DNA of 64,000 nt. Origin: Prorocentrum cordatum (taxonomy: Eukaryota > Sar > Dinophyceae > Prorocentrales > Prorocentraceae). This document shows positions 51,462 through 61,265 of this stretch, piece by piece. A program made the translations under genes and the position numbers. Where the stretch lies: positions 118,529-182,528 of the forward strand of contig CAUYUJ010003969.1 in NCBI GenBank assembly GCA_963575745.1. Direction: 5' to 3'. The notes under the pieces are model-generated. The model was given only the letters and a program-made list of their open reading frames with translations, ran no database searches and was not told the origin of the DNA. The stretch's first letter is position 1. Every line of letters starts with the position of its first letter.

Positions 51462-51610
51462 TGGGTCAGCTCAGATGGGTTCGGAGGATCGCGCCGCATC
51501 GCCGATGCCTCGGCGATGCGGCTCGATTCGGAGCTCGTTCTCTGCATCCTGACGTCGCCGATGCCTCTTCGATGCCTTGGCCGTGCGGCGCGGTTCCCCG
51601 ATCGCAGCTC
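51462..51610. mobile_element. MITE-like element E, copy 5
   Basis: 'ggaggatcgcgccgcatcgc', 'cgatgcctcggcgatgcggc', 'gtcgccgatgcctcttcgat' and 'cggcgcggttccccgat'. Shorter than other copies. Confidence 0.65.
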
Positions 51611-52120
51611 AGACGCCCAGACGTGTCTTCGCAGCGTGGCTCCCCAGAGGGTCTGCACCCCTTCCTGGGGGGACCGGCTGCTCACCCGCACCAGCTGTCA
51701 CGGTCCTGGAGCCTGGCTCGGGCCCCACGGCGGCGGGAGATTTGCCGAACTCTTGGCACGACGCGAGGAGGTCAGGACTTGCTCGGACCCCAGCGCGGGT
51801 GGCTGCCGCGGTCTCACAGCACCGCGCGTAACGCACGTCCTGTCCGTGCGCGAAGCGCACTACGGAGCCGTCCCGCCGGACGGATTATTGGCCGCTCCGC
51901 TCCGCTCCGCTCCGCTCCATCCGGGTGGCTGCCACTTGGGGCGCTCCGAAGTCGGCCTCGCCCGAGGGGGTCGGGCGCGTTGGCACCTCGCCTTCGGCGG
52001 AGGCCTGCGAGCAGCAACAGGAAACAAGAAGGGGGGCGCGGCTCCGAGGGCGGCAGGCCGGCGGAGGCAGGCGGGAGTGGAGGATGCGCCCCCGAGCGAC
52101 GGCAAGGTCTCCTTGCTCAG
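51610..52120. other. GC-rich, no gene recognised
   Basis: Includes a 5-bp 'ctccg' tandem run at about 51896-51917. No convincing frame, although open frames lead into the gene-like region at 52379. Confidence 0.3.
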
Positions 52121-52124
52121 GGCT

Positions 52125-52275
52125 TCCAACCTCCTCCTCCTCCTCCTCCTCCTCCTCCTCCTCCTCCTCCGCTTCCTCCTCCTCCTCCTCCTCCTCCTCC
52201 TCCTCCTCCTCGTCCTCCTCCTCCTCTTCCTCGTCCTCCTCCTCCCCCTCTTCCTCCTCCTCTTCCTCCTCCTCC
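52125..52275. repeat. (TCC)n array
   Basis: CTC/TCC with CGC, GTC and TTC breaks. Confidence 0.95.
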
Positions 52276-52378
52276 GCACGACTCAGGTCGCTCGCCCCTG
52301 TGCCTGCTCTTTGGGGCACTGATCGTCCTGGTGTCCCAGGTGGGCCGCCGCAGATAACTCCAGAATGTCGAGTACAGC

Positions 52379-53385
52379 GTGATCTGGCTGATCGGTTTTC
52401 TATTTGGACTCAGCACTGGCTCCTCTCTTTATATATTTGTTCTATGGGCAGTGACTTTCAGCAGTGGGTGGAGTGCTGTGTTCCATCTGTTGCCGACTTG
52501 CTTAGGTACACCTGTTTTCGACCCCTTCTTGCCAAACTCGCCGCGGCAGTCCAGCTCAGTCCCGACGAGCGCTGGTAGCAGATGGAATATCGCGATTGAG
52601 CTCTGTATGAGTGGATGGTATTCATCAGCGAACCCACGCGAGCAGACACGGATGCACATTCGCAATCCCTGGCTGCTTCACGACCACAAGCGCATCGTCA
52701 TCATCCGACGCAGGGCGCTGGCGCAGATACGGCAAAGGAGCTGGGTCGCCAACATTACGCGTATGCACGAGTCTGAGCTGGGCAATTTCCGTGCGGTGCA
52801 AAGGGTCTTTGCATTTGGTCCACCATCGCTGCACCCACACCTTCATCTACTGCCGCACCTCCTCACACCCGGCCTGTGCAACGGTGTGAATGCTGAAGAT
52901 GAGGGCCCTGATGAAGACGACGACAGTATGGATCGCTCTGGTTACCCCAACCATACCGACACCGACACTTGCCCCATAAGCGGTTTTGCGGCTACTTTTG
53001 GTGAGGGTGCCGACGGCCATAGCCTTAGCCCAACTCACCAGCCGTCCTATGAAGATGATGTGATGGACCCCTCGGAGTATTCTCATCAGTTTGGCCCTAT
53101 TCTTTCTGACGCGGAGTTTGAGGCTCAGGTCCAAGCTGCGATCCGCCGCTCACGCGACGGACACGACGACCCCAGAGATCCGACGGCGGCGTCGTCTGGC
53201 GAACCGCCTCCTAGTGTACCTCCACCTCTTGCCGTGACCCCTGCTGCAACGGACAACAGCAGTGACGACGACGACTTCGACGCGGTCATGGCAGCACATG
53301 GGTTCGGGATTGTCTATCCCAGCGGTACCGTGGGAGGAGCGACCATTGCCCTCTCAGTTGACATGTCGGCTGGCGACGGCAGCGG
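52379..53385 (+). CDS. Hypothetical acidic protein, 5' part
   Basis: The frame from ATG 52379 stays open to 53809, but it is protein-like mainly from about 52640 to 53385. There it reads RMHESELGNFRAVQRVFAFG, then an Asp-rich segment (DEGPDEDDDSMDRSGYPNHT), then SYEDDVMDPSEYSHQFGPIL. SDAEFEAQVQAAIRRSRDG fits a ubiquitin-interacting-motif-like helix (A-I-x-x-S after acidic residues). The DDDDFDAVMAAHGFG segment is also distinctive. Upstream, another frame (52360-52578) is equally protein-like: FQQWVECCVPSVADLLRYTC. The true 5' exon and start are therefore uncertain. No family recognised; the UIM resemblance is an inference. Confidence 0.5.
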
Positions 53386-53960
53386 GTGCTGTTCAGGCGA
53401 CTGTACCCGGTGCCCGGCGAGGTCGTGGCGGCTCCCATGGTGGTCCTCAGTCTGTTACGTCGGCTGGAGCCCCGACGGCGGTGGGGGCCCACTCCGCGGC
53501 CGCACACGAGGCACTGCCCCTTGCAGGTGGTGCCTCTGGTGGAGTCCATCCTGGCATGTCGGCCGGAAGCCCGACGGCGGTGGCCCCCCCCCCCCCCCGC
53601 GACCGCGCAAGTGCAAGAGCCATGTGCTGCCGATGCCCCTGCTGATGTACACTTTGGTGCGTCGGTCGGAACGCGGACGGCGGTGGGGGCCTCCCCCGCG
53701 ACCGCGCATGACGCCTGGCACCCTGAAGGCGGTCATCCTGGAGCAGAACGGTCTCCCATGTCGGCTGGGTGCCGACGGCGGCGGGGGCCTCCCCCGCGAC
53801 CGCACATGAAGTCGTGCCCCCTGCTGGTGCTCCTCCTGGTGCAGGTCTAAGGCCTCACGCTGGCGATCCACCTGGTTCAGGTCAATCTCTTATGTCGGCG
53901 GGTTCGACGGCTGTGGGGGCCATCCCCGCGACCGCACCCCAGGATTTGCTGCTGGCGCTG
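53386..53960 (+). repeat. Coding-like tandem repeats of about 100 bp
   Basis: 'gacggcggtgggggcc' type landmarks lie at 53473, 53573, 53676, 53774 and 53906, giving spacings of 100, 103, 98 and 132. Each unit encodes a variant of SAGxPTAVGAxPATAHE, but unit lengths are not multiples of three, so the motif appears in successive frames (MSAGSPTAVAPPPP at 53550; GTRTAVGASPATAHDA at 53668; MPTAAGASPATAHEVVPPAG at 53769). A 16-base C run lies at 53586-53601. Confidence 0.75.
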
Positions 53961-54190
53961 CGGTCCTGGAGTTCGGCTGTCTCTGAGGCTGCTTGCTCGG
54001 CGATGCAGTGCGACGACGCCCTCACTCAGGCTCGCTCTGATACGCTCACGGCTGCCCAGGTGCTCGCTGCTGCCCAGTATTTGAACAACACTTACTCGCT
54101 CAGTGCTGACCAGCGGGAGTTGGTGATACGGACGCTGAATTACCCAGGCTCGTGGCTTGTGGCCCCCTCGTTCGTCAGGGCGCCGATCAC
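53769..54190 (+). CDS. Hypothetical protein, middle part
   Basis: After the repeats the frame reads SMSAGSTAVGA-type sequence, then DLLLALRSWSSAVSEAACSA and TLTAAQVLAAAQYLNNTYSL. It is helical and protein-like to about 54165. The next protein-like sequence is in another frame from about 54200. A short intron or a frameshift near 54150-54200 is needed to join them. Confidence 0.45.
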
Positions 54191-54199
54191 ATACTTTTG

Positions 54200-54792
54200 C
54201 GGATGGTGCGGGTATTCCTGTCCCACAGTATTCGGACGACGAGGACTTGCTCATGACAGTGACCGCCGACGAAGAGCTTGAAGGTGATGATGACGATATG
54301 AATGATCACCTTCTCCATGACCACCTCGAGGACGACTCGGTTGAGGATGGTCATGAGGTAGTGGCATTCCCTGAGTTGGGTGCGGCTGCGCAAACTGGCG
54401 AGCGCCCTGCTGGTCTTATCGACTGCCACGACGAGCGGGAATTCTCTGACGGTGAAGGCGCTATCCTCGACGAGGTGCACGACGCAGCAGTTCCGCACCA
54501 GCAGTTCCTCGCCACTTCCGATGTGCAGGACCCGGTTGCGGGCGACTTCAATGGTCTGGCGCCTGCTTCTGCCGAGGTTCTTCAGGGGGCGGCCGCTGCG
54601 CTGGGCACTTGTGCAGCCCCGAACGCGTGCGACCGCGACTCTGCTGATGCTGCTGCGGGTGCTGAAGCTGGTCCCCAGCCTGGCATCCCCGCGGGCTACG
54701 GCGACAAAGCCGTCGCCGTCCCCTCTGTCGAGGTTGACGGCTTCTTCGGCAACTATGCCACGTCCGTGGAGCTGGTGGGCGACGGCTCCTAG
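54200..54792 (+). CDS. Hypothetical protein, 3' module, first copy
   Basis: Acidic frame: DEDLLMTVTADEELEGDDDD, then DHLLHDHLEDDSVEDGHEVV, ending GFFGNYATSVELVGDGS at TAG 54790-54792. The same frame stays open beyond the stop to 55227 with protein-like sequence (HYLDHGAPAILQHGCSVPCG). The stop may therefore be a mutation, or it may be removed by splicing. Homologous to 55104-55595. Confidence 0.45.
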
Positions 54793-55103
54793 GCCCTGAG
54801 GACACGCCCCGCGGCCGCCGCGGGCGGTGGCGAGCACGCCGCCTTCTGTGTCAATGGGGCATGGGCAGCGGGTAACCTGCCCTCGAGTGCAGTGGCGGCT
54901 GAGGCTCATACGGGACAGGGGACTCAGCCTCCACCCCGTCCGCACGTGGCGCCGCCCTTTCCTGCCTTTCCCGGCCACGATGGCGCCGAAGCTCAGCCAC
55001 TCCCACGTGTCCATGCTCATTATCTTGACCATGGGGCTCCTGCAATTCTCCAGCATGGTTGCAGTGTCCCTTGCGGGTTTCTCAACGACGGCCGTGACGT
55101 TAT

Positions 55104-55595
55104 GTGTGCTATGTCATTTGTGGTCTGTCCCTCGACCCTTTTCTCCAGCAGGCTTCTTTGGTCCCAGATGAAGCGGCTGCGGATGTTCCTGTACCAGAGG
55201 GCTCAGTCGACGAGGTCTCGCTCATGACAGTGGCCGCCGACGAGGAGCTCGCTGGCGCTGATGGCGATCTGCAGGCTGATCTTCTCCAAGACCACCTCGG
55301 GGACTGCGCGGTTGAGGATGATGAAGGGGGGGGGCTTTCCCTGGACTGGTTGCGGCTGCGCAAGCTGGCGACTACAATGGGCTGGTGCCTGCTACCCACG
55401 GTGGCTCTGCCTGCGATGGTTGCTGCACGGGCGACTCTGCTGAAGCTGCTGCGGGTGCTGGCTGTCGCCGCCCCCTCGGTCGAGGCCGAAGGCTTCTTCG
55501 ACAACTACGGCACGACCGAGGGGCTGTTGGACGATGGCCTCGAGGGTCAGGCCCCGCGGCCGCCGCGGGCGGTGGCGAGCGCGCTGCCTCAGTAG
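55104..55595 (+). CDS. Hypothetical protein, 3' module, second copy
   Basis: Reads DEAAADVPVPEGSVDEVSLM, TVAADEELAGADGDLQADLL, QDHLGDCAVEDD, and VEAEGFFDNYGTTEGLLDDG, ending ASALPQ at a stop at 55593. LMTV-ADEEL, LL-DHL and GFF-NY are shared in order with 54200-54792, so the two are a tandem duplication about 0.9 kb apart. DNA identity extends past the first copy's stop (ccccgcggccgccgcgggcggtggcgagc). Function unknown. Confidence 0.45.
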   Translation: MCYVICGLSLDPFLQQASLVPDEAAADVPVPEGSVDEVSLMTVAADEELAGADGDLQADLLQDHLGDCAVEDDEGGGLSLDWLRLRKLATTMGWCLLPTVALPAMVAARATLLKLLRVLAVAAPSVEAEGFFDNYGTTEGLLDDGLEGQAPRPPRAVASALPQ

Positions 55596-55599
55596 GCGT

Positions 55600-56310
55600 G
55601 GGATCCTCCTCCTCCTCCTCCTCCTCCTCCTCCTCCACTTCCTCCTCCTCCTCCGCAGTCTGCCATTCGAGCACCCATCCCTGACATCCGCCGATCGGTT
55701 TTTTCGTATCCGTCGCCCGTGGGGGTCCCGACCGACGCCCCCGGGAGCAGTGCTTCGTCCTGGGTCTGTTGCTGGTGGTCCCAGGGTCCGACGGCGGGAT
55801 ACGCGGAAGCGAAAGTTTTCCTCGTCATCCTGACAAGCTGCACATCAGCAGTCTCCGGTTGGTCTATGTTACATAATTTCTCCTGGATGGCGTCCGTGTC
55901 AAGGGTCAGCGTTAAGAGACAAGTCGGAAGAAATATCCAAGCAAGATGGGCGTTACGACATGGGCCTGGTGCAATTCGAATACTGGGTTTGTTGTTGAAG
56001 CTTACTTTGAGTGAGAAGCAAGCGATGGTTAATGTTCGAGGAGACGCTGCGTTGGTAGCGCGCCAGTGCTATTTTCGAAAGGGGGCCACTGATGTTGGCG
56101 GCGCCGAGAAAAGAAACTCGCCCGTCGTGCGCGCCACCGCGGCGACACGGGCTCCACACGGAGGCCGAAACCGAGGCACAAACGCCCTGGTTGAAACACA
56201 ATGTCGTCGAAGATGCTGGATTGGGGCGGCTGCCGCTTGAGAAGCCCGCCCCCCGCCCCTGTCGCCGGCGCGCCGGGGGGAAAGCGAGGAGGGGCGAGCC
56301 ACCTTGTCAG
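55600..56310. other. Short (TCC)n run, then no gene recognised
   Basis: CTC triplets at 55606-55655, then unique sequence with no protein-like frame that I can support. Confidence 0.3.
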
Positions 56311-56319
56311 AAGGCTCGG

Positions 56320-56470
56320 AAGGAGGAGGAGGAGGAGAAGGAGGAGAGGAGGAGGAGGGAGGAGGAGGAGGGAGGAGGGAGGAGGGGAGGAGGAGGGGGA
56401 GGAGGAGGAGGAGCAGGAGGAGGAGGAGGAGGAGGAGGAGGAGGGAGGAGGAGGAGGAGGAGGAGGAGAC
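56320..56470. repeat. (GGA)n array
   Basis: GGA with GGG and AGG breaks. Confidence 0.95.
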
Positions 56471-56574
56471 ACTGCCGCCTCGGAAGAGGCCTCCTCCTCC
56501 TCCTCACGTCCCCCCCTCGCTCGCCGCCAGAAGGGCTCCATCCCCCTGGTGTGCAGACCGGCCGCCGCCCTCAG

Positions 56575-56645
56575 GTGCGGGCCCTGACGTCCTGGCCGGA
56601 CAGGGCCAGGGAGAAGGAGGCCGAGCTGCAGGAGCTCATGAACAG
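56575..56645 (+). CDS. Candidate coiled-coil exon, first of a joined pair
   Basis: After 'ccgccgccctcag' it reads VRALTSWPDRAREKEAELQE, then LMN plus two bases (AG), and meets a GC donor (ACAG|GCCTCG). The next exon at 56932 begins with G, restoring AGG (Arg) and giving ...LMN-RHEAL. RHEAL is uninterrupted in the related exon at 48829-48885, which supports this splice. Confidence 0.5.
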
Positions 56646-56659
56646 GCCTCGCCACTGTT

Positions 56660-56775
56660 TTCTCCTCCTGCTCCTCCTGCTCCTCCTCCTCCTGCTCCTC
56701 ATCCTCCTCCTTCCTCCTCCCTTCTCCTTCCTCCGTCCTCCTCCTTCCTCCCCCCTCCTCACGGCCTCCGTCCCT
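56660..56775. repeat. (TCC)n array inside the proposed intron
   Basis: CTC/TCC with CTG and TTC variants, occupying the middle of the proposed 286-bp intron 56646-56931. Confidence 0.85.
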
Positions 56776-56931
56776 TCTCCTTCCTCCTTCCTCCGTCCCC
56801 GCTGCCTTTACCAATGTAACATCCCATGCTCTCGGAATCATGTACTGCACTGAGTGCTCGTCGTCGCCGTCGTCGTAACCGTCGCCGTCGCCGTCACCGC
56901 CGTCGCCCGAGCTGCCTTTGCTGCCGCCTAG

Positions 56932-57010
56932 GCACGAGGCCCTGGCGGCCGAGGCCCGGGGGCTGCGGTGCGAGGCCGAGGGCCTGCGGGCGAAGGCGGC
57001 GCAGATCCAG
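56932..57010 (+). CDS. Candidate coiled-coil exon, second of a joined pair
   Basis: Follows a pyrimidine-rich acceptor (gcctttgctgccgcctag). One phase base is followed by HEALAAEARGLRCEAEGLR, then AKAAQIQ, ending CAG before a GC donor (CAG|GCCGTT). Together with 56575-56645 it is 150 bases, a multiple of three. Heptad spacing of Leu/Ala is evident. Confidence 0.5.
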
Positions 57011-57049
57011 GCCGTTGGGCGGGGGGGGGGCGTCGGGGGTTCGTCGTGG

Positions 57050-57480
57050 TCGCCTCCGTCGTCGTCGCGGAGGAGGTCGTCGTCGTTGTCGTGGTCTTGG
57101 TCGTCGTCGCGGTCGTGGTCGTGGTCGTGGTCGTCGTCGTCGTCGTCGTCGTCGTCGTAGTAGTAGTAGTCGTCGTTGCCGCCGTCTTGGGAGGAGTAGG
57201 GGGATGAGGATGAGGGAGCACCCCATCGAGGAGGAGACGCCCAGATGCCATCGTCCTTGTTGTCGTCGTCCTCGTCCTCGTCGTCGTCGTCGTCGTCGCA
57301 GGAGGGGGAGGAGGAGGAGGAGGAGGAGGAGGAGGAGGAGGAGGAGGAGGAGGAGGAGGAGGAGGAGGAGGAGGAGGGGGAGGAGGACGGGGAGGAAGAG
57401 GAGGAGCATTACGGGGAGGAGGAGGCGGAGGTGGAGGAGGAGGAGGGGGAGCAGGAGAGGAGGAGGAGGAGGGTCAGGAG
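57050..57480. repeat. (GTC)n and (GGA)n arrays
   Basis: GTC/GTG/GTA triplets at 57050-57180 and 57250-57298, then GGA at 57300-57480. Confidence 0.95.
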
Positions 57481-57667
57481 CAGGAGGGGAACGCTCTGCT
57501 GGGTGACGTGGTGACCTGTGTGCTCCAGCCAAAAAAAGGCTTTGTGTCTCTGGCGCATGCCGCATCCTCGCGCTCGGCGGAAGCTGGCGGAAGCCGGAGG
57601 AAGTCGAACGTCGATCCCGGCCCGCCGGTGGAAGTTCCCGGCGGAAGGCGGTGGAAGCGACAGTGAG

Positions 57668-57990
57668 GCGTCGACACTTTGGGGTTCAGGGCTTCCGGTG
57701 GTGTCAGGCAGTGTAGTGGCTTGGGCGTCGCGCATTGGGGGTGGGGGCGATCGATGGTGGGAGGGGGGGGGGCAGCGAGTGCTGCTGAAGAGGGGTTCAG
57801 GGCTTCCGGTGGTGTCGCGCAGTGACACACTTTGGGTTCAGGGCTTTGGGTTCAGGGCTTTGGGGGTTCAGGGCTTCCCGGTGGTTCGGGTGAGGCGTCA
57901 ACACTTTAGTGACTTGGGCGTCGCGCATTGGGGGGGGGCGATCGATGGTGGGGGGGGGGGGGGGCAGCGAGTGCTGCTGAAGAGGGGCCC
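57668..57990. repeat. 192-bp tandem duplication with sub-repeats
   Basis: 'gcagcgagtgctgctgaaga' at 57772 and 57964. 'ttgggcgtcgcgcattgggg' and 'gcgatcgatggtggg' are also duplicated, and 'gggttcagggctt' occurs six times between. Confidence 0.85.
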
Positions 57991-58507
57991 CTGTAGGGCC
58001 AATGCAGGGGCCCTTGAGGGCCCAAAGGGTTGCCTCTAGGGCCTGGGCCGTGCACCCCTCTTCCCTCCCATTCCTCGCCCCCCATTACTTCTTGCCTGGA
58101 CGGAGGAGGAGAGGGCAAAGGAGGAGGAGGAGGAGGAGGAGGAGCTGAGAAAACATCAGAGGCAGGGGAGGAGGGCCCGAGAACACCCGGCCCATGCCAC
58201 CGAGTCTGCAGCGCGTCTCCCCCTGGCTCTCCGGGCCCCCGCCCTGCTACACGCACGAGGCAGGTGCAAGGACTCACCTGGGCTCTTGCCCCTGCACAGC
58301 GAGAGGGTGTTTTTTTGAGACGCTCCTCAGAACCCACACTGGCACAGTCAAGCCGCATCACAGGGCGATGAGGAGGAATATTTGGAGGAAGGGGGAGGAG
58401 GACACCCTCTTCGAGCCACTCTTACTCCTTACTGGGGTCGAGCCCCGCAGTTTTGTCCCACCTCTCGCGCCTCACCTTTTCCCTAATGCGCCCCCACCTC
58501 CCCACAG

Positions 58508-58552
58508 GGCTTAGCCGAGGGGAGGTGGCAGGACAGGTTCTGCAGGTACCAG
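58508..58552 (+). CDS. Candidate internal exon, weak
   Basis: After 'acctccccacag' it reads GLAEGRWQDRFCRYQ in phase 0 to a CAG|GCGCCG boundary (45 bases). A GT donor at TGCAG|GTACC is an alternative. The frame remains open into a Glu/Gln-rich stretch (DGQEAQQEKEIVDQSLANV) to about 58690. Confidence 0.25.
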
Positions 58553-58714
58553 GCGCCGCCCGATCTACCTCGAGTCAGTCAGTCAGTGGAGGAAGGGGGA
58601 GCGGAGGATGGCCAGGAGGCGCAACAGGAGAAGGAGATAGTCGATCAGAGTCTGGCCAACGTGAGGGCAAGAGGAGGGCAGGAGCAGAAGGAGAAGCAGG
58701 ATCAGAAAGGGGAG

Positions 58715-58830
58715 GATGAGTGGCCTCCATCCCTGCATCACTGGAGGACCTTGCGTCTCTGCCTCTTTGTCCTGTTCTTGGTCGTTTTCGCAGGTTGGCC
58801 CCACCCAAAGAGACTCCAGCTTTGGTGCCC
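58715..58830 (+). repeat. Dispersed repeat K, copy 3
   Basis: 'ggatgagtggcctccatccctgcatcactgg' and 'ctgttcttggtcgttttcgcaggttggcc' follow the K order, diverged. Confidence 0.4.
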
Positions 58831-58849
58831 AGGGCTGGCACGATCAAAA

Positions 58850-59046
58850 TGAGTACGAAAAGAATGGGGGCGAAGATTGACACCCGCTCTTGTCCATTCT
58901 GAATAGTACTTGCTGTCGGTGTCGCCGCGGAGGTTCCCCACTTGAGATCAAACATCGCCGGCCCAACAGCCAGCGCTTTCAATTTAGACAACATTTGCTC
59001 TTGGGAATCGTGCCCATGTCGCCCGCGCCCATCCCGGGCATGCCAA
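58850..59046. mobile_element. MITE-like element B, diverged copy
   Basis: 'gagtacgaaaagaatggggg', 'cttgtccattctgaatagta', 'cttgctgtcggtgtcgccgcgg' and 'acaacatttgctcttgggaa' in B order; both ends decayed. Confidence 0.65.
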
Positions 59047-59219
59047 TCGGGGGCCTTGCATCCTTGCTGCGAACCCCTTCGATCCAGTGGCACTGTGTCC
59101 GACAACATGCACGGTCTCAGCGCGTTGGCGTCCCAGGCGAGAGCTTCAGGCTTGAGAAAGGGACCGCCGTCGACCCCCAGGCGCGGCCCGACATGTCAGG
59201 CCCTCGGACGGTTGTGGAG

Positions 59220-59365
59220 CGTGTGAGTTTTTAAGGTGGGTCCGCTCGGCGCTGGGGCGAGAGTTACACGTTGAAGACCATTCGCCTTGCATCTGCGATT
59301 AGGTCATTGAGAGTTGTTACGATGCATGCGCCGAGCGTTGTAGCGAAAGCCACGCTGCGAAACGT
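59220..59365 (+). repeat. Two decayed units of the 83-bp satellite
   Basis: 'cggcgctggggcgagagttaca' and 'ccgagcgttgtagcgaaagcca' about 83 bp apart. 59370-59800 after it is unique, partly AT-rich, with no gene seen. Confidence 0.6.
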
Positions 59366-59825
59366 ATCTGGTCTCAATGCATGCCGGCACGTCTGGTAGG
59401 AAGGATACTGGGGAAAGGGTGAAACAGGGGGGCAGGAAAAAAGGAGCGGAAAACGATCGGATACGGAGGAGGTTGAGGCGCGGGGAGAAAGACACCGAAT
59501 GGTAGTAGATGGGAAGGACGAGGAGGAGGAATGATTTCAACACGCGCGCGCGGGAAGCCCGCTTGGTCTCGTTGGATTAAGTTGATGAACCATTACGGGT
59601 TTTCGTATAAATTCGCAAGGGCGCCCGCGCCGATGTTTTGTTTTGCAACTTTGATATGCAAGCCCTTTTGAATATGTTGTCGAGGACAACGATTTTTATA
59701 TCATTACGAAGCTAACGGCAGCTGAAGGACTTCAGCATGTGAGCACGACGCCGCGCGAGAAGGATGAAGTGGGAGGAAGAACGGCATCAGGAGGCGATAT
59801 GGCATTATGATGCGGACAATGAAAG

Positions 59826-59920
59826 CAGGTGGAGATGATTCTGCTGATGGTGATGCTGATAACGATGATGAAGAAGATGCTGATGACGATGATGCTGATG
59901 AGAATGATAATGACGATGAT
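59826..59920. repeat. Decayed (GAT)n array
   Basis: gatgctgataacgatgatga type sequence, directly before module H3. Confidence 0.8.
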
Positions 59921-59924
59921 GGAA

Positions 59925-60262
59925 TCAACCCTCCCCCAAGCTCCCTTTTCACTGGTACCTACAACGGTTCATTTCCACTGAGGGAATTGCCCCCTTGGAA
60001 GACAACCGTCTGAATACCTTGAAGCATGCCAAAACAGCGGTTTCGGGATCAACCTGATTGTTGCGTCTTGACGATCCTGAATCGTGCCTGAAAGCCATTC
60101 CTGGGACTCTAACTCCGCGAACCAACGCATCTGCTGCACCCTCAAATTTTTGACGTCTTCGAGAACACCGTTTTTTGTTGGCACGCTGCACATGGGAATC
60201 CGTGAAACTCTTGCAACTGTTGACAACGAATGTGCGCGGCGCTATAGCGAAGCAACATTTTG
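59925..60262 (+). repeat. Family H module, copy 3, with one satellite unit
   Basis: 'aaccctcccccaagctcc', 'catttccactgagggaattg', 'aagacaaccgtctgaatac' and 'gacgatcctgaatcgtgcc', then a single 'cgaatgtgcgcggcgctatagcga' unit at 60185-60262. Confidence 0.75.
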
Positions 60263-60594
60263 ACAAGGAACTGGCCTTTTTGCCTGCCCCCTCCTCCCCT
60301 GAGCCCTCCCCCCGACTCTCGCACTCCCCAGTCTCCTCCTCCAGTCCCAGGTCCTTCCCTGCAGAAGGCCTGCTCCCAGGTCCCCCCCCCGAAGTGTGCC
60401 CGCTCGCACCCAGCTGGGAGGCGGACAATCCGAGGCCCTCCTCGATCCCACCAGCGCGCCGGCTCCTCGGAATACACAGGCCCGCGAGGCATGAGTACGC
60501 AGGCCCGCGAGGCATGCACGGTGATGCGAGCTTTCCAGGGTGCTGTCTCCCGATTCAAAGTCCCACCTCCCTCCTCTCATGCCCCTCCCCCCCT

Positions 60595-60760
60595 GGGGAG
60601 ACCAGAGGGTAGCGATACCGCTGCTCCCCAGGCTTGTCTTGGCGTGCGCTCTGGCCAGGCTCTCGAGGCGAGTCCAGGCGTGACGAGAGGGCCTCCCAGG
60701 AGGCCCCCCAAAGGGGCAAACGTGCGGAGGTTAGCAGTGTCGGCACCTTTCAATCCTTTT
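60595..60760 (-). repeat. Dispersed repeat J, reverse copy
   Basis: 'gataccgctgctccccaggc', 'gacgagagggcctcccagga' and 'caaacgtgc' are the inverse of 49070-49215 with divergence. Confidence 0.5.
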
Positions 60761-60769
60761 CCTTCCCTC

Positions 60770-60905
60770 CTCCTCCTCCTCCTCCTCCTACTCCTCCTCC
60801 TCCTCCTCCTCCTCCTCCATCCCTCCCTCCCTCCCCTCCTCCCTCCCTCCCTCCCTCCCTCCATCCCTCCCTCCCTCCCTCCCTCCCTTCTCCTCCATCC
60901 CCTTC
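60770..60905. repeat. (TCC)n and (TCCC)n array
   Basis: CTC triplets, then ctccctccctcc tetranucleotides. This pyrimidine tract leads into the acceptor of the next exon. Confidence 0.95.
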
Positions 60906-60934
60906 CCCACTCCGCCCGTCGCCCCCTCCCGGAG

Positions 60935-61069
60935 GACCTCACGGAAAAGAACCGGGCGCTGGGATCCGAGGCCGAGGGGATGCGCGAGGAGATCGAGGAC
61001 CTGCGCGCCGGCAGCAAGGAGCTGGAGGCGACCAAGTGGGAGCTCATCGACAAGAACGACGGCCTCGAG
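60935..61069 (+). CDS. Candidate coiled-coil exon, 135 bp
   Basis: The best single exon candidate. After a long pyrimidine tract and 'tcccggag' it reads 45 codons in phase 0: DLTEKNRALGSEAEGMREEI, EDLRAGSKELEATKWELIDK, then NDGLE. It ends GAG before a GC-type donor (GAG|GCGGGA). Leu/Ile/Met positions fit heptads throughout. Similar end sequences occur at 42989 and 48829. Likely part of a long coiled-coil protein; no specific family can be named. Confidence 0.6.
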
Positions 61070-61141
61070 GCGGGAGGGCGCCCGCATCTTCGCCCCGCCA
61101 CGTGCCCTGGCCGTGCCGGCGATGGCCCGGGATCGGGATGC

Positions 61142-61265
61142 GGAATCCTGAGATCCGACGGCGCGACAATTTGCAACGTCGTGCGACCAAGCGTTCCGGA
61201 GTCCCTCGTTCTGCGGCAGATTCCTCGAGCTGGATGGATTTGAGAGGGTCCCAGGGCCCGACATG
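61142..61265 (+). repeat. Dispersed repeat Q, copy 3
   Basis: 'cctgagatccgacg' and 'tttgagagggtcccagggcccg' as at 2950-3110. 61270-62000 after it has open frames but no supported gene. Confidence 0.4.

Noticed and set aside
60142-60558. Minus-strand 138-codon frame in H3
   Set aside because: It shares residues with the frame in H2 only because the DNA repeat is shared; H1 has stops in that frame.
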